A DNA stretch of 64,000 nucleotides from Duganella sacchari (GCF_900143065.1 NZ_FRCX01000001.1:620001-684000), one strand, 5' to 3'. Shown: positions 26,502-35,444, counted from the first letter of the stretch. A program made the numbers and translations. The notes: generated by a model from the letters alone, not told the origin.

Positions 26502-28808
26502 TTAGTAAATCACTTTGAGGTTGAAGGCATAGTTACGGCCTGGGCGAGCTTGACGTTCAATGTCCGCCAGCGAGGCGGCACTGGTGGCGGCGGCGAGGCT
26601 GCGCGACGAGGCGTAGTCCCAGTACTTCTTGTCGCTCAGGTTATACACACCGCCGCTGAGGCTGACGTGTTGGTTGATGTTCCAGTACGCGGTCAGATCG
26701 AACACGGTGGAACCCGGTACGGCAAACATGGTGGTGGTGGTGCCGCTGATGACATCGCCCGCCGCACGTTTGCCGCGCACGGTGCTGGCGGTGAAGGCCG
26801 CGCCGCCACGCTCATCGTCATAGGCGAAGGTGGCGTTGGCCTTGTACGGCTGCACCGACGCCAGGTCGGCGCGCTTGCTGGTCTGGGTATTGTCGGCCGT
26901 GCCTTTCGAGACGCCGCCCGCCAGGTTGATGCTATAGCCTTTGAGCGGCTGGACCCACTGGCCCAGCGCGAAGCGCGAGGCGAATTCCAGGCCGTAGATC
27001 TTGGCCTGGCCCACGTTCTCGGGACGGAACAGGCCTTGGGTGATGGTCGGGTAATTGACCGGGTCGGCCGGCTGCGCAACATATTCTATGAAGTTGCTGT
27101 ACTTGGTGTGGAACACCGACGTGCTGAGTTCCACACCCGGCGTCGGCGCCCCTTTCAGGCCCAGCTCGAAGGCGTTGCTGGTTTCCTTTTGCAGGCCCAT
27201 ATTGCCCAGCACGGCGTAGGCATTGCCGGCGGCGGTGTAGCTGAACGAATCATAGGTGCCGGTACGTTCGGCCGCGCTTGGCAGGCGGGTGCCGCGCGAG
27301 TACTGCGCATAGGCGTTGAAGTTGGGCGCCAGTTCCACCGACAGGTTCAGGCTCGGCGTCAGGAAGGAATCGGTTTCTGCCTTGATTTCCTTGGCGGCGG
27401 CTGGCACGGCAATCACGTAGTTCTGCAGGTTCTGCGGCGTCAGCTTGCGCTGTTCGGCGCGCAGGCCTGGCGTCAGCGTGGCCTGGTAGCCGCCCAGGTT
27501 GAAGCCGAACTCGCCGCGCACATAGGCCGCATACTTGTCGGTGTCCATGTCCGCCATGCGGTTCTTCTGGGTGATCTGGTGCGCGCCGGTCTTGGTCACG
27601 GTGCGGTCTTCACGCCACGGGCGGCGGCTCTGCTGCTGCTCGTAGGTGAAGCCGTAGTTCAGCATGCTGCCCGGATTGAGCTGCTTGCTGGCGTCCATCG
27701 CCACACCCTTGCTGCTGTTGTAGTAGCCGGTGCTGATGTCGCGCACGTACGGCTGGCCGCCGGTGACGTAGTTGGCGTGGGTCAGGTCCACCACCGAGGC
27801 ATTCTGCGTGTAGAACTTGGTTTCCAGCGTGTCGAACAGCGCCACGCCGGTGGGTGCCCACTGGTGTTCGATGCTGTAGCGGTCACGCTGGGTGTTGGAA
27901 TTCTGGGCCGCGCCATCCGGATAGGAGACGCCGGTTTTGTTGCTGTAGACGCGGTCGTGGTGCGCCTTGTAGCTGTCGATGGTGAAGCCCAGCTTCTGGT
28001 CCTTGGCGATGGTCCAGCTCAGCTTGGCCAGCACGGCGTCCGAATCCCAGTCGTCCGGATTCAGCGGCACATTGCTCAGGCTTTTGGCTTTCTCGCCGCT
28101 GCGGTGCACGCCGACGATCAGGCCTTTGAGGTTTTCGCCCAGTTCGCTGGCGGCGGTCACCGCATGCATCCGCATCGCGTGGTCCGAGGTGTAGCCGAAC
28201 TTGTAGTCGGCGTAGAGCTTGCGCTTGCCGTCCAGGTAGTCTTCCGGCGCTTTGGTGACGAAGGACACCGAACCGCCCAGGCCTGGCGTCCCCGCACCGG
28301 CAGGGCTGGAGCCGGAACCGATACGCACTTCGCGGAAGGTCTCGGGGTCAAAATAGTCGCGGCCGATGCCGAAGCCGTTCAGCGTGGTGCCGTCCGGTTT
28401 GGGGGCGGCGTCCGGCAGCGCAATGCCGTCCAGCTCCATGCTGACGCGGTTGCCTTCGACGCCGCGCACATTGACGCCGGTGTTGCCCGAGCCATCCCAG
28501 ATGTTGGCGCCGCCACTGGCTGCGGCTGGCACGCTGACCAGCGGCGAGTAACGCGCGATGTTGGCCAGGTCGATGGCGCTGTTGCGCTCGAGCTGACGGC
28601 TGTTCAGTACGGTCGTGGTGCCATTGCGGCTGGTGCTGGCGTCGTCACGCTTGGCCTGGACCAGGATTTCCGACAGCTCGTTGCTGATTTTGGCTTCCTG
28701 AGCGAAGGCCGGCAGCGCAATTGCGCCCAGCATCACCAGCAGCGCGGATTGGACGTGAAGAGACAAAGGCGCGGCCTTGTGCCGTGCGCCCGTAGGGGTA
28801 GCGACCAT
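26502..28808 (-). CDS. TonB-dependent haem/haemoglobin receptor
   Basis: A 768-residue outer-membrane receptor: signal peptide (AFA cleavage near 36), a TonB-box-like SEILVQAKR segment, plug (about 55-165, VRGVEGNRVSMELDGI) and barrel with the YAQYSRGTRLPSAAERTG region typical of the HmuR/PhuR haemoglobin family. The C-terminus YAFNLKVIY is a barrel end. It is the first gene of an operon with the HemS-like gene and sits behind a Fur box. No hmuTUV-type importer follows in this window. Confidence 0.9.
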   Translation of the reverse strand: MVATPTGARHKAAPLSLHVQSALLVMLGAIALPAFAQEAKISNELSEILVQAKRDDASTSRNGTTTVLNSRQLERNSAIDLANIARYSPLVSVPAAASGGANIWDGSGNTGVNVRGVEGNRVSMELDGIALPDAAPKPDGTTLNGFGIGRDYFDPETFREVRIGSGSSPAGAGTPGLGGSVSFVTKAPEDYLDGKRKLYADYKFGYTSDHAMRMHAVTAASELGENLKGLIVGVHRSGEKAKSLSNVPLNPDDWDSDAVLAKLSWTIAKDQKLGFTIDSYKAHHDRVYSNKTGVSYPDGAAQNSNTQRDRYSIEHQWAPTGVALFDTLETKFYTQNASVVDLTHANYVTGGQPYVRDISTGYYNSSKGVAMDASKQLNPGSMLNYGFTYEQQQSRRPWREDRTVTKTGAHQITQKNRMADMDTDKYAAYVRGEFGFNLGGYQATLTPGLRAEQRKLTPQNLQNYVIAVPAAAKEIKAETDSFLTPSLNLSVELAPNFNAYAQYSRGTRLPSAAERTGTYDSFSYTAAGNAYAVLGNMGLQKETSNAFELGLKGAPTPGVELSTSVFHTKYSNFIEYVAQPADPVNYPTITQGLFRPENVGQAKIYGLEFASRFALGQWVQPLKGYSINLAGGVSKGTADNTQTSKRADLASVQPYKANATFAYDDERGGAAFTASTVRGKRAAGDVISGTTTTMFAVPGSTVFDLTAYWNINQHVSLSGGVYNLSDKKYWDYASSRSLAAATSAASLADIERQARPGRNYAFNLKVIY

Positions 28809-28874
28809 AGTTATCCAAGAAAGAGTAGTTCAACGGCTGGCTCTCGGACAAACGACGATTGCTGGCAAAAGCGC

Positions 28875-28903
28875 ATCTTAACAATAATGATTCTCATTTA
28901 CAA
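28875..28903 (-). promoter_or_regulatory. Fur-controlled promoter of the haem receptor operon
   Basis: On the minus strand TTGTAA (28903-28898) and TAAGAT (28880-28875) are spaced by exactly 17 bases. The spacer is covered by a Fur-type sequence, AATAATGATTCTCATTTAC on the plus strand (28883-28901), which matches 14 of 19 consensus positions and holds the AATGA-N3-TCATT core. Iron-loaded Fur would block polymerase directly. Confidence 0.8.
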
Positions 28904-28946
28904 GGGATAATGGTATCAATATTGGTCAATCCGCTACAATCTTTGG

Positions 28947-29402
28947 ATGGAACCCACTTCCCTGACCATGCCCTACGCCGCCGGCGACCGCCAGCGCACG
29001 CTGGCGTTCTATGTGGCCGCCCTGTGCTCGCTGGGCGGGCTGCTGCTGGCGTTGCTGCTACCGGCGCTATGGCCGCTGGCGGTCAGCACCTGCGCCGCGC
29101 TGGCGTTTGCGTGGCTGATGCATAGCCATCCGCTGGTGCAGCATGTGGAATATTTTTGCGCCGATGAAGATGGCTTGCGCTATGTGCATGCGCCCGGGCC
29201 GGAGGGCCAGGTGTCGCACTACAAATGGACCGAGCTCCGCAGCGTGACGGCGGAAACCGGCGCCGGCACGCCGCGCCTGATCGTGCAGACCGGACGCGGC
29301 GCCCTGCAGGGCGCTACCGTAGCCCTGCCCATGCCATCCGCAGTGGACTGCCAGGCCGCCGCCGCAGCGGCGACGCAATGGCTGTCAGCCTACCGGCTGT
29401 AG
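28947..29402 (+). CDS. Hypothetical membrane protein
   Basis: A 151-residue protein with two adjacent hydrophobic helices (about 20-58) followed by a soluble beta-rich C-terminal domain resembling a small PH-like or DUF2244-like module. No firm family assignment. A TACAAT hexamer at 28935-28940 lies so close to the ATG at 28947 that the transcript could be leaderless. It is divergent from the haem receptor and its 3' end overlaps the convergent gene by 18 bases. Confidence 0.6.
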   Translation: MEPTSLTMPYAAGDRQRTLAFYVAALCSLGGLLLALLLPALWPLAVSTCAALAFAWLMHSHPLVQHVEYFCADEDGLRYVHAPGPEGQVSHYKWTELRSVTAETGAGTPRLIVQTGRGALQGATVALPMPSAVDCQAAAAAATQWLSAYRL

Positions 29403-29921
29403 GTAGTTGTTCTTGACGCGGACATAGTGTTCCGCCGAGTACTTCAGATAGGCGATTTCTTCCGGCGTCAGCGCCCGTACCTTGGCGGCGGGACGGCCCA
29501 CGTACAGGTGGCCGCTCTCCAGCACCTTGCCCGGCGGTACCAGGCTGCCCGCCCCCACCATCACCTGATCCTGCACCACCACGTCGTCCATGATGATGGC
29601 AGCCATGCCGATCAGCACCTCATTGCCGATGGTGCAGCCGTGCAGCATGGCCTGGTGGCCGATGGTCACATAGTCGCCAATGATGAGCGGCGAACCGTCC
29701 GGCTTGGCAGCATTCTTGTGCGAGACGTGGCCCATGGCGAAGTCCTGCACATTGGTGCAGTTGCCGATGACGATGCGGTTGACGTCGCCACGCAGCACGG
29801 TGTTGCACCAGATCGAGCAGTCAGTGCCGACGGTGACATCGCCAATCACCTGCGCCGAGGGATGCAAGTACAGACCTTCGCCCAGTTGCGGCGTGGTGTT
29901 GAGGTAGGAAGAAACAGGCAT
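29385..29921 (-). CDS. Gamma-carbonic anhydrase-like hexapeptide protein
   Basis: A 178-residue left-handed beta-helix protein related to the one at 14810, with ligand-like histidines H65/H68 (GHVSH), H89 and H94 (GHQAMLHG). It has the extra KPDGS insertion found in PaaY/YrdA-type proteins. The start at 29921 is chosen because AGGAAAG precedes it and the N-terminus then matches the family. Exact activity is uncertain. Confidence 0.85.
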   Translation of the reverse strand: MPVSSYLNTTPQLGEGLYLHPSAQVIGDVTVGTDCSIWCNTVLRGDVNRIVIGNCTNVQDFAMGHVSHKNAAKPDGSPLIIGDYVTIGHQAMLHGCTIGNEVLIGMAAIIMDDVVVQDQVMVGAGSLVPPGKVLESGHLYVGRPAAKVRALTPEEIAYLKYSAEHYVRVKNNYLQPVG

Positions 29922-29937
29922 ACACTTTCCTATGCAG

Positions 29938-30723
29938 TTATTTACGGGAATATTTACCGAGCAGCGCACCCAGCTCGCCCTGGTGCGTTGCCATCCAGTT
30001 CCACAGGGCTTCGACCTGCTCGCGGTGCGCCACATAGTAATTCTGGTTGGCCACCAGCCAGATGTGGGCCGTCACCAGCGGCACGCGCAGGCGCACCACT
30101 TCGCTGCCGTAGCGGCTGGCGACAGCGTAATCCATATCGCCGGGCGCGGCCACGGTGAGCGCCACGCCATCGATACGCTTGAGTCTGAGCTTGCCGATAT
30201 TGCGGTCCAGGTCGCGGCCGCCCTCGTCAATTTTATAGCCCGCCGCGCGCAGCGACGGCGCATACGGCGCACCGGTCGGCACGCCGATCAGACGGTCCTG
30301 GAAATAGCGTGGCGTATCGGTATCGGCCGGCAAATGATCGGCGCTGCGCACCAGCATGATGACATTGGTCGCCAGCGCACGGCTGCGGTCCGGCGCGCCG
30401 CTCCTGTCGCGCGGCAGCGCGTACTCGGGCGGATAGTCCATGCGGTCGCCCAGTGGCGCGAAATCAATCTCGCCGCTTTGCAGCGCACTGCGCATACGCG
30501 CCAGCGGCAAACGCACCCACTGCACCGGGCACGGCAGTACAGCAGCGGTTGCTGCGCGCAGATACTCCACGCCCGCGCCGGGCGGCTCTGCCACTTCGTT
30601 GCCGTTGCCCAGCCAGTAAGGCGGACGGTCCTGGTCCATATAGCCTATGCGTACCGGCACGCACGCCGCCTCGGCACAGGTGGCGGCAAGCAAAGCAGAA
30701 ACAAGAAAGGTGCAGCGTAACAT
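29938..30723 (-). CDS. Periplasmic solute-binding protein, family 3-like
   Basis: A 261-residue protein with a signal peptide (cleavage near AEA, 19) and a transporter-substrate-binding fold: VRIGYMDQDRPPYWLGNG at the mature start, RDLDRNIGKLRLKRIDGV in the middle and VEALWNWMATHQGELG at the end. No permease or ATPase gene is near, so it may be a sensor or orphan binding protein. A paralogue with the same motifs lies at 34257-35054. Confidence 0.78.
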   Translation of the reverse strand: MLRCTFLVSALLAATCAEAACVPVRIGYMDQDRPPYWLGNGNEVAEPPGAGVEYLRAATAAVLPCPVQWVRLPLARMRSALQSGEIDFAPLGDRMDYPPEYALPRDRSGAPDRSRALATNVIMLVRSADHLPADTDTPRYFQDRLIGVPTGAPYAPSLRAAGYKIDEGGRDLDRNIGKLRLKRIDGVALTVAAPGDMDYAVASRYGSEVVRLRVPLVTAHIWLVANQNYYVAHREQVEALWNWMATHQGELGALLGKYSRK

Positions 30724-30806
30724 GGCATGCCGGATGCAGAAGCGAAGCCATCATTATAAGCTGCCTGAATGACAATTTAGGCGGCACACCCGCATGCTGC
30801 CGCCCG

Positions 30807-31310
30807 TTATTGGCAGGCTGGCTGCCACGTGTCTTGCTCAAGCTGGACAGCTATCCTGGCATTCTCGGCTTTAATGGTCGTCAGGTCGCTGCCTTTCGGG
30901 TACTTGACGGCGTACTGCAAAATGACGGTGCCGCAATCGGCCACATGGAAACTCTTTTGGACATTGGCTTCGTACTCTGGATTGGCGGCATCCGGTTCAA
31001 ACACCATTTGCGCGTAGGCGTTTGCCCCTTTCACATCAAGCTGATGAGCAGGCTTGGCCGGGTTGGCGTCGAGTGCTTTCCTGGTCGCGTTCGCCCATGT
31101 CTGCGCGTCGACGCGCAATTGCGGCGTGTAGTTCAGCGTGACCAGCCTGGTCCAGTTCTGCACGCTTTCGTTATTGTCCGTGTATTCATAGATTGCGCGG
31201 CCGTTGTTGGCCTTCTGCTGATAGGCCTGCTTGTAGACATGACCGGCTTGCGCCATCTGCTCTGGTGCGGCAAAGGTCAGGGCGGCGGCGATTAAGGAAG
31301 GGATGATCAT
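30807..31310 (-). CDS. Hypothetical exported protein
   Basis: A 167-residue protein with a short signal peptide (MIIPSLIAAALTFA) and two cysteines near the C-terminus (VADCG and PACQ) that may form a disulfide. It is rich in Asn, Gln and Tyr. No family recognised. Its ATG overlaps the stop of the racemase gene (ATGA), so it is co-translated with that gene. Confidence 0.65.
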   Translation of the reverse strand: MIIPSLIAAALTFAAPEQMAQAGHVYKQAYQQKANNGRAIYEYTDNNESVQNWTRLVTLNYTPQLRVDAQTWANATRKALDANPAKPAHQLDVKGANAYAQMVFEPDAANPEYEANVQKSFHVADCGTVILQYAVKYPKGSDLTTIKAENARIAVQLEQDTWQPACQ

Positions 31311-31999
31311 AATAAGGCCTGTAGAGCGGCACTGCGTGCGTGGATGGAAGTGGTGTCAAATAGCGGGACGGCAGCATCCTGCTGCGCGACCAGCAACGAG
31401 ATTTCGGTGCAGCCCAGGATGATGGCTTGCGCGCCCTGCGCAACCAGGCTGGCGATGATGCGGCGGTATTCATCACGCGAGGCATCAACAATGCGGCCCA
31501 GGCACAGCTCGTCGTAAATGATGCGGTGGACAATGTCGCGGTCGGCCTGTTCCGGCACCACGACTTCCAGGCCATGCTGCTCGCGCAAGCGCTCCTTGTA
31601 GAACGCCTGCTCCATGGTGAAACGCGTACCCAGCAGACCGACCCTGTTCAGGCCGGCGCGCTGGATTGCCTGCGCGGTGGGATCGGCGATGTGGAACAGT
31701 GGAATCTGCACGGCGGCTTCGATGGCTGGCGCCACCTTGTGCATGGTGTTCGTGCACAGCACGATGAAATCCGCACCTGCCGCCTGCAAAGCGCGCGCCG
31801 CATCGGCCATCATGGCGCCGGCAGCGTCCCAGTCGCCGGCATGCTGCAGGCGCTCGACCTCATGAAAGTCGACGCTGTACAGCACCACTTTCGCGGAATG
31901 CAGCCCACCCAGTTCACGCTTGATGGTCTGGTTGACCTCACGGTAGTAAGGCACGGTGGATTCCCAGCTCATGCCACCTATCAATCCTATGGTTTTCAC
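31307..31999 (-). CDS. Aspartate/glutamate racemase family protein
   Basis: A 230-residue enzyme with both catalytic cysteines in place: VLCTNTMH (about residue 85) and LGCTEIS (about 195). The start motif IGLIGGMSWEST is typical of the YgeA-like group, which racemises several amino acids. The GTG at 31999 is chosen because AAGGAG lies five bases upstream; an ATG 33 bases further is possible but lacks such a site. Confidence 0.88.
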   Translation of the reverse strand: MKTIGLIGGMSWESTVPYYREVNQTIKRELGGLHSAKVVLYSVDFHEVERLQHAGDWDAAGAMMADAARALQAAGADFIVLCTNTMHKVAPAIEAAVQIPLFHIADPTAQAIQRAGLNRVGLLGTRFTMEQAFYKERLREQHGLEVVVPEQADRDIVHRIIYDELCLGRIVDASRDEYRRIIASLVAQGAQAIILGCTEISLLVAQQDAAVPLFDTTSIHARSAALQALL

Positions 32000-32041
32000 A
32001 TCCGCTCCTTCACTGGCGGCCGTCAGGCCCATCGGCGCATT

Positions 32042-32350
32042 CTAGCGGCAAACGGTGCGCGCGTCCGGCAGACAGTTGGATGCTTGCAGCTGGCGAGGAC
32101 GGTATGCAGGAGCCATCAGCTTGTGCTGCTGCAGACGGCTGAATTCCGCATCGCGCTCCTGCCACGTAACGCCTTCAGGCACCGGTTTGGCAGGCGGCGT
32201 GTTCGGCTTGAGCTTGGTGATGGGCGCATCGCCCGCTTCAAATTTGTTGTCGGTGTAATGCACCACACCCTTGGCATCGACCCATTTATAAACCTGGGCC
32301 TGGCTCGCCGTGGCGGTCAGCAGCAATATGATGAGTAGCGCTGGCTTCAT
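32042..32350 (-). CDS. DUF4124 domain exported protein
   Basis: A 102-residue protein with a signal peptide and the DUF4124 start QVYKWVDAKGVVHYTDN at about 18-34, found in many small gammaproteobacterial and betaproteobacterial periplasmic proteins. Two cysteines lie at the C-terminus. Its ATG overlaps the stop of the preceding membrane protein gene (ATGA). The role is unknown. Confidence 0.82.
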   Translation of the reverse strand: MKPALLIILLLTATASQAQVYKWVDAKGVVHYTDNKFEAGDAPITKLKPNTPPAKPVPEGVTWQERDAEFSRLQQHKLMAPAYRPRQLQASNCLPDARTVCR

Positions 32351-32736
32351 GCGTTTTTCTTGCGGCGCGCGCCAAACAAACCGACCGAATATCCCGCCGC
32401 GCGAAGGAATTTGGTGGCCTTGTGGTTGAGTACAAACAGGGCGATGAAACCGATGTAGGGCAACCACAGGAAGAACAGCCACTTGCTGCCGCCACTCACC
32501 GCGAAACCATCCTCATGGGCTTGCAGCGCATCGCCCATGTTGTACACAGCCCAGTAGGACATGAGGACACCAACCACATAGAACGGCCATCCCAGCACTG
32601 GCACCACGCTGGCCAGTTCCAGCAGGACGGCCAGCAGCAGCCACTTCTGCGCCTTGGCCACATTCCAGCCATATTCCGGCGAACGCTCATCCAGCGTCGA
32701 GATGACAGCGCTGGCCTCCTGCTCAGTAGATTTCAC
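32347..32736 (-). CDS. Hypothetical membrane protein
   Basis: A 129-residue protein with a soluble N-terminus, a long hydrophobic region (about 32-66) and another membrane helix (about 84-103), ending in a basic tail (RRKKNA). No family recognised. Translationally coupled to the DUF4124 gene downstream. Confidence 0.65.
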   Translation of the reverse strand: MKSTEQEASAVISTLDERSPEYGWNVAKAQKWLLLAVLLELASVVPVLGWPFYVVGVLMSYWAVYNMGDALQAHEDGFAVSGGSKWLFFLWLPYIGFIALFVLNHKATKFLRAAGYSVGLFGARRKKNA

Positions 32737-32808
32737 GATACTTCCTTGGTAAAAAATATTCGCCGCATTCTACGAAATTTTTCCACAGGGAAATCTATTG
32801 AAATGTCA

Positions 32809-33774
32809 CTAAGCTTGCATTAAAACCGATGCGCCGCGGCTTACCGCATGCACCACCTGCATGACATCCCAGTTGGTCAGGCGTACGCAGCCATGGGACT
32901 GGGTCTTGCCGATTTTGCCCGGCTCGGGCGTGCCATGGATGCCGTAGTGCTCGATGCTGAGATCGATCCACGCCAGGCCCACCGGGTTGTTGGGCCCGGC
33001 GGCGATACGGGCCTTGGTGTCGCCCGCCTTGGCGTCCCAGAACAGCTTGGGGTTGTAGCGGTATTCAGGATTGGTGGCGACGCCGCGCACCTGCCAGCGC
33101 CCTTGCGGCAGCGGGTCGTGCTGACTGCCGGTGCTGGCCGGGAACTGGGCAAACGGCATGCCGCCCGCATCCAGCAGAGTCAGCGTGCCCTCTTTCGCAT
33201 CGACCAGCAGCGAGGCGGCTTTCGGCAGCGGCTTGATGATGGCCACATTCGGCACCAGCAATTGCTCGCCTGCGCGCTTCATGCTGCGGCCGGGATTGAG
33301 CCGGCGCAGCAGCTCCGGGCTGCAATGAAAGCGCTCGCCCAAGGCTTCGGCCAGGCTGGCATAGCCCAGCGTGGCGAGTTTGGCCTTGCCCGCCATATCC
33401 GGCGGCACCGGCGCATAGGGTCCGGCGACATCCTGCGCCGTCAGCGTATAGACCGCCAGCACGGGCGCATCGTCGCGCTCAAGTTCGGTCCACGTGGCGG
33501 CATCGATGTTGCCGCTTACCGGCAACTGGCGCAGCTTCTGGAAACCGCGTATGGCCTGGCGCATATTGCTGCCGTAAGCTGCATCCATCTCGCCAGGGGA
33601 AAAGTGCGCGCGGTCCAGCAGCACCTGCGCGCGCAGGACATTGGGGCCGCTCGTCTGAGGCGTGACAGGTTTCACGCGCTGCACCGCGCTCAAGGTATCA
33701 GCTGCCGACAGGGCCGGCTCCACGGCGTACGTGCTGCCCGCCGCCAGCAATAAGGCAAGGAATAAAGCTCTCAA
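32809..33774 (-). CDS. L,D-transpeptidase with peptidoglycan-binding domain
   Basis: A 321-residue exported enzyme. Signal peptide to about 18; a peptidoglycan-binding-like helix domain (about 44-100, LLDRAHFSPGEMDAAYG); a LysM-like segment (about 130-175); and the YkuD catalytic domain with the motif HYGIHGTPEP and SHGCVRL (Cys296). It cross-links peptidoglycan or attaches proteins to it. Complete and apparently active. Confidence 0.92.
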   Translation of the reverse strand: MRALFLALLLAAGSTYAVEPALSAADTLSAVQRVKPVTPQTSGPNVLRAQVLLDRAHFSPGEMDAAYGSNMRQAIRGFQKLRQLPVSGNIDAATWTELERDDAPVLAVYTLTAQDVAGPYAPVPPDMAGKAKLATLGYASLAEALGERFHCSPELLRRLNPGRSMKRAGEQLLVPNVAIIKPLPKAASLLVDAKEGTLTLLDAGGMPFAQFPASTGSQHDPLPQGRWQVRGVATNPEYRYNPKLFWDAKAGDTKARIAAGPNNPVGLAWIDLSIEHYGIHGTPEPGKIGKTQSHGCVRLTNWDVMQVVHAVSRGASVLMQA

Positions 33775-33805
33775 ACCAGACTCGGATAAAACCAGGGAGC
33801 TTATT

Positions 33806-33885
33806 TTAGCTGACAGGACGGTTGATGACTGCTTCGATACGATGACCTTCTGGATCGATCAGAAATGCAGCATCAGGATTCCAGT
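33806..33885 (-). pseudogene. Remnant of a second VOC/glyoxalase-family gene
   Basis: The minus strand reads WNPDAAFLIDPEGHRIEAVI and a short tail to a TAA at 33808-33806. This is a typical VOC C-terminal strand (compare DPDGH-IEAV), but no start or upstream domain is present in this frame. It overlaps the end of the intact VOC gene by a few bases in another frame, as expected when a deletion joined two tandem VOC genes. Confidence 0.55.
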
Positions 33886-34253
33886 TGCTGGCCGACTTCC
33901 CAGCTGTGGCCAGCCGGATCGACAAAGTTAATCGTGCGCAGTCCCCATGGCCGGTCCAGCGGGCCGTTGACGGCGATGCCGCGCTGCCTCAGGCGTTCGT
34001 AGACTGCCTGCACATCCGGCACCCAGATGCTCAACTGGAAGCGCGAACCGACGTCACGCGCCGCCACCGTACCCGGCGCGATGATCTCCGGCGCATGGGC
34101 AATCTGCAGCAGGTTGATGAGCAGGTTCTCGAATTTGACGACCGTGCAGTTGTCGTCTTCGTAGGCCACCGGCACCTCGAACACGTCGAGATAAAACGCC
34201 TTTGCCGCCGGCAGGTCTTCAACAAACAGGCTGATGGCGCTGATGTGTTTCAT
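33873..34253 (-). CDS. VOC family protein (glyoxalase/bleomycin-resistance fold)
   Basis: A 126-residue protein with two beta-alpha-beta-beta-beta units: MKHISAISLFVEDLPAAKAFY at the start and INFVDPAGHSWEVGQ at the end, with metal-ligand-like His and Glu residues in both halves. The substrate is unknown. It starts three bases after the adjacent solute-binding-protein gene and precedes the VOC remnant. Confidence 0.87.
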   Translation of the reverse strand: MKHISAISLFVEDLPAAKAFYLDVFEVPVAYEDDNCTVVKFENLLINLLQIAHAPEIIAPGTVAARDVGSRFQLSIWVPDVQAVYERLRQRGIAVNGPLDRPWGLRTINFVDPAGHSWEVGQQLES

Positions 34254-34256
34254 GGT

Positions 34257-35054
34257 TCAGTCCTTGCGGTAGCGTTGCATCACGTAGCCGAGGCGGCCGC
34301 GGTTTTTGTCCAGCCAGGTCCACAGGGCTTCGCTCTGTTTGGGGTGGGCGCGGTAAAAGCTGTCGTTGAACGCCAGCCAGACGCGGATGTTGAGTAGCGG
34401 CTGCGGCAGTTGTTCGATTTCGCCTTTATACCTGGCCAGTGTTTCCTTGAGATGGGCCGGCGCCACCGCCGCCACCACCACGCCATCCACGCGGCCCAGC
34501 TTGAGCTTTTCGATATTGCGGTCCAGATCGCGGCCGCCGTCATCGAGCGTCAGGCCGGCTTCGCGCAGGCGCGCGGCATAGCCGTTGCCTTGCGGGATAC
34601 CCAGCGTCTTGCCGCGAAAGTATTGCATGGGATTGGTCGCGGCCGGCAGCTTGTCACGGGTGCGAACCAGCACCAGCACCTGGTTATGTAGCGCACGTTC
34701 CAGATCGATATTGCCGACCTTGTCGCGCGGCAGTGCAATCTCGGCGGGGTAGTAGCTCAGTTCCGCCAGCGGCGCCAGGTCGATATCGCCGTTGGCCAGC
34801 GCCACTTTCAGGCGCGCGACGGGCAGGCGCACCCACACGGGCGTACAGCCAAAACCTGCGCCCTTGACGGCATCGCTGATGAGATCGACGGCAGCGCCCG
34901 GCGGATCGGGCACCTTGTCACCTTCGCCCAGCCAGTACGGCGGACGGTTCTGGTCCATATAGCCCACGCGCACCGGGATGCAGCCGGCGGCCTGCACTGC
35001 TGGTGCGGCAACGGCCACGGCCAACATCAGCAATATGCCAGCGCGTCGCTTCAT
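34257..35054 (-). CDS. Periplasmic solute-binding protein, paralogue of 29938-30723
   Basis: A 265-residue protein with a signal peptide (VQA cleavage near 22) and the same landmarks as its paralogue: VRVGYMDQNRPPYWLGEGD, WVRLPVARLKVAL, GRDLDRNIEKLKLGRVDGV and SEALWTWLDKN. No transporter partners are adjacent. It follows ftsB by eight bases on the same strand, so it may be read through from the eno/ftsB transcript. Confidence 0.8.
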   Translation of the reverse strand: MKRRAGILLMLAVAVAAPAVQAAGCIPVRVGYMDQNRPPYWLGEGDKVPDPPGAAVDLISDAVKGAGFGCTPVWVRLPVARLKVALANGDIDLAPLAELSYYPAEIALPRDKVGNIDLERALHNQVLVLVRTRDKLPAATNPMQYFRGKTLGIPQGNGYAARLREAGLTLDDGGRDLDRNIEKLKLGRVDGVVVAAVAPAHLKETLARYKGEIEQLPQPLLNIRVWLAFNDSFYRAHPKQSEALWTWLDKNRGRLGYVMQRYRKD

Positions 35055-35062
35055 GATGGAAC

Positions 35063-35392
35063 TCAGTGTTCGGGAGATTCAGCTGGCTTGGGCGCCAGCG
35101 GTGCAAGAGCAGCAGCCTGGCCCTTGCCGACGATTTGAATGAAAATCTCGTTCTGCTTGATCATGCTGAGCTCGTAGCGAGCCCGTTCCTCGACCGCGCC
35201 GGTGCCGTCCTTGAGGTCGCGCACTTCGGAGTCGAGCTTGGCGTTGCGGGCGATCAGCTCCGCATTTTTCCGGTGCGCCTCGTTGACCTGGGCTTCAAAG
35301 TCCGCCACGCGCAGCCAGCCGCCCTTCCCCAGCCAAAGCGGGTACTGGATCAGCAACAGCAGGCATGCCAGTGCGAGGGTAATCAGACGCAT
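35063..35392 (-). CDS. ftsB: Cell division protein FtsB
   Basis: A 109-residue bitopic protein of the FtsQLB division complex: short cytoplasmic N-terminus, membrane helix (about 3-20), periplasmic coiled coil (about 30-65, [19 protein letters not shown]) and the [19 protein letters not shown] motif. The C-terminal Ala/Pro tail is longer than in E. coli. It follows eno, the usual order in betaproteobacteria. Confidence 0.93.
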   Translation of the reverse strand: MRLITLALACLLLLIQYPLWLGKGGWLRVADFEAQVNEAHRKNAELIARNAKLDSEVRDLKDGTGAVEERARYELSMIKQNEIFIQIVGKGQAAALAPLAPKPAESPEH

Positions 35393-35400
35393 ATCTCAAG

Positions 35401-35434
35401 AAAAATCAAACAGCGGCCGGATGATTCCGGCCGC
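35401..35434 (-). terminator. Terminator/attenuator between eno and ftsB
   Basis: GCGGCCGGA (35413-35421) and TCCGGCCGC (35426-35434) form a nine-pair stem with a four-base loop. Read on the minus strand, TGTTTGATTTTTC follows. It lies just after the eno stop and before ftsB, so it probably lets only part of the transcript continue. Confidence 0.75.
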
Positions 35435-35444
35435 ATTTGCGGTG

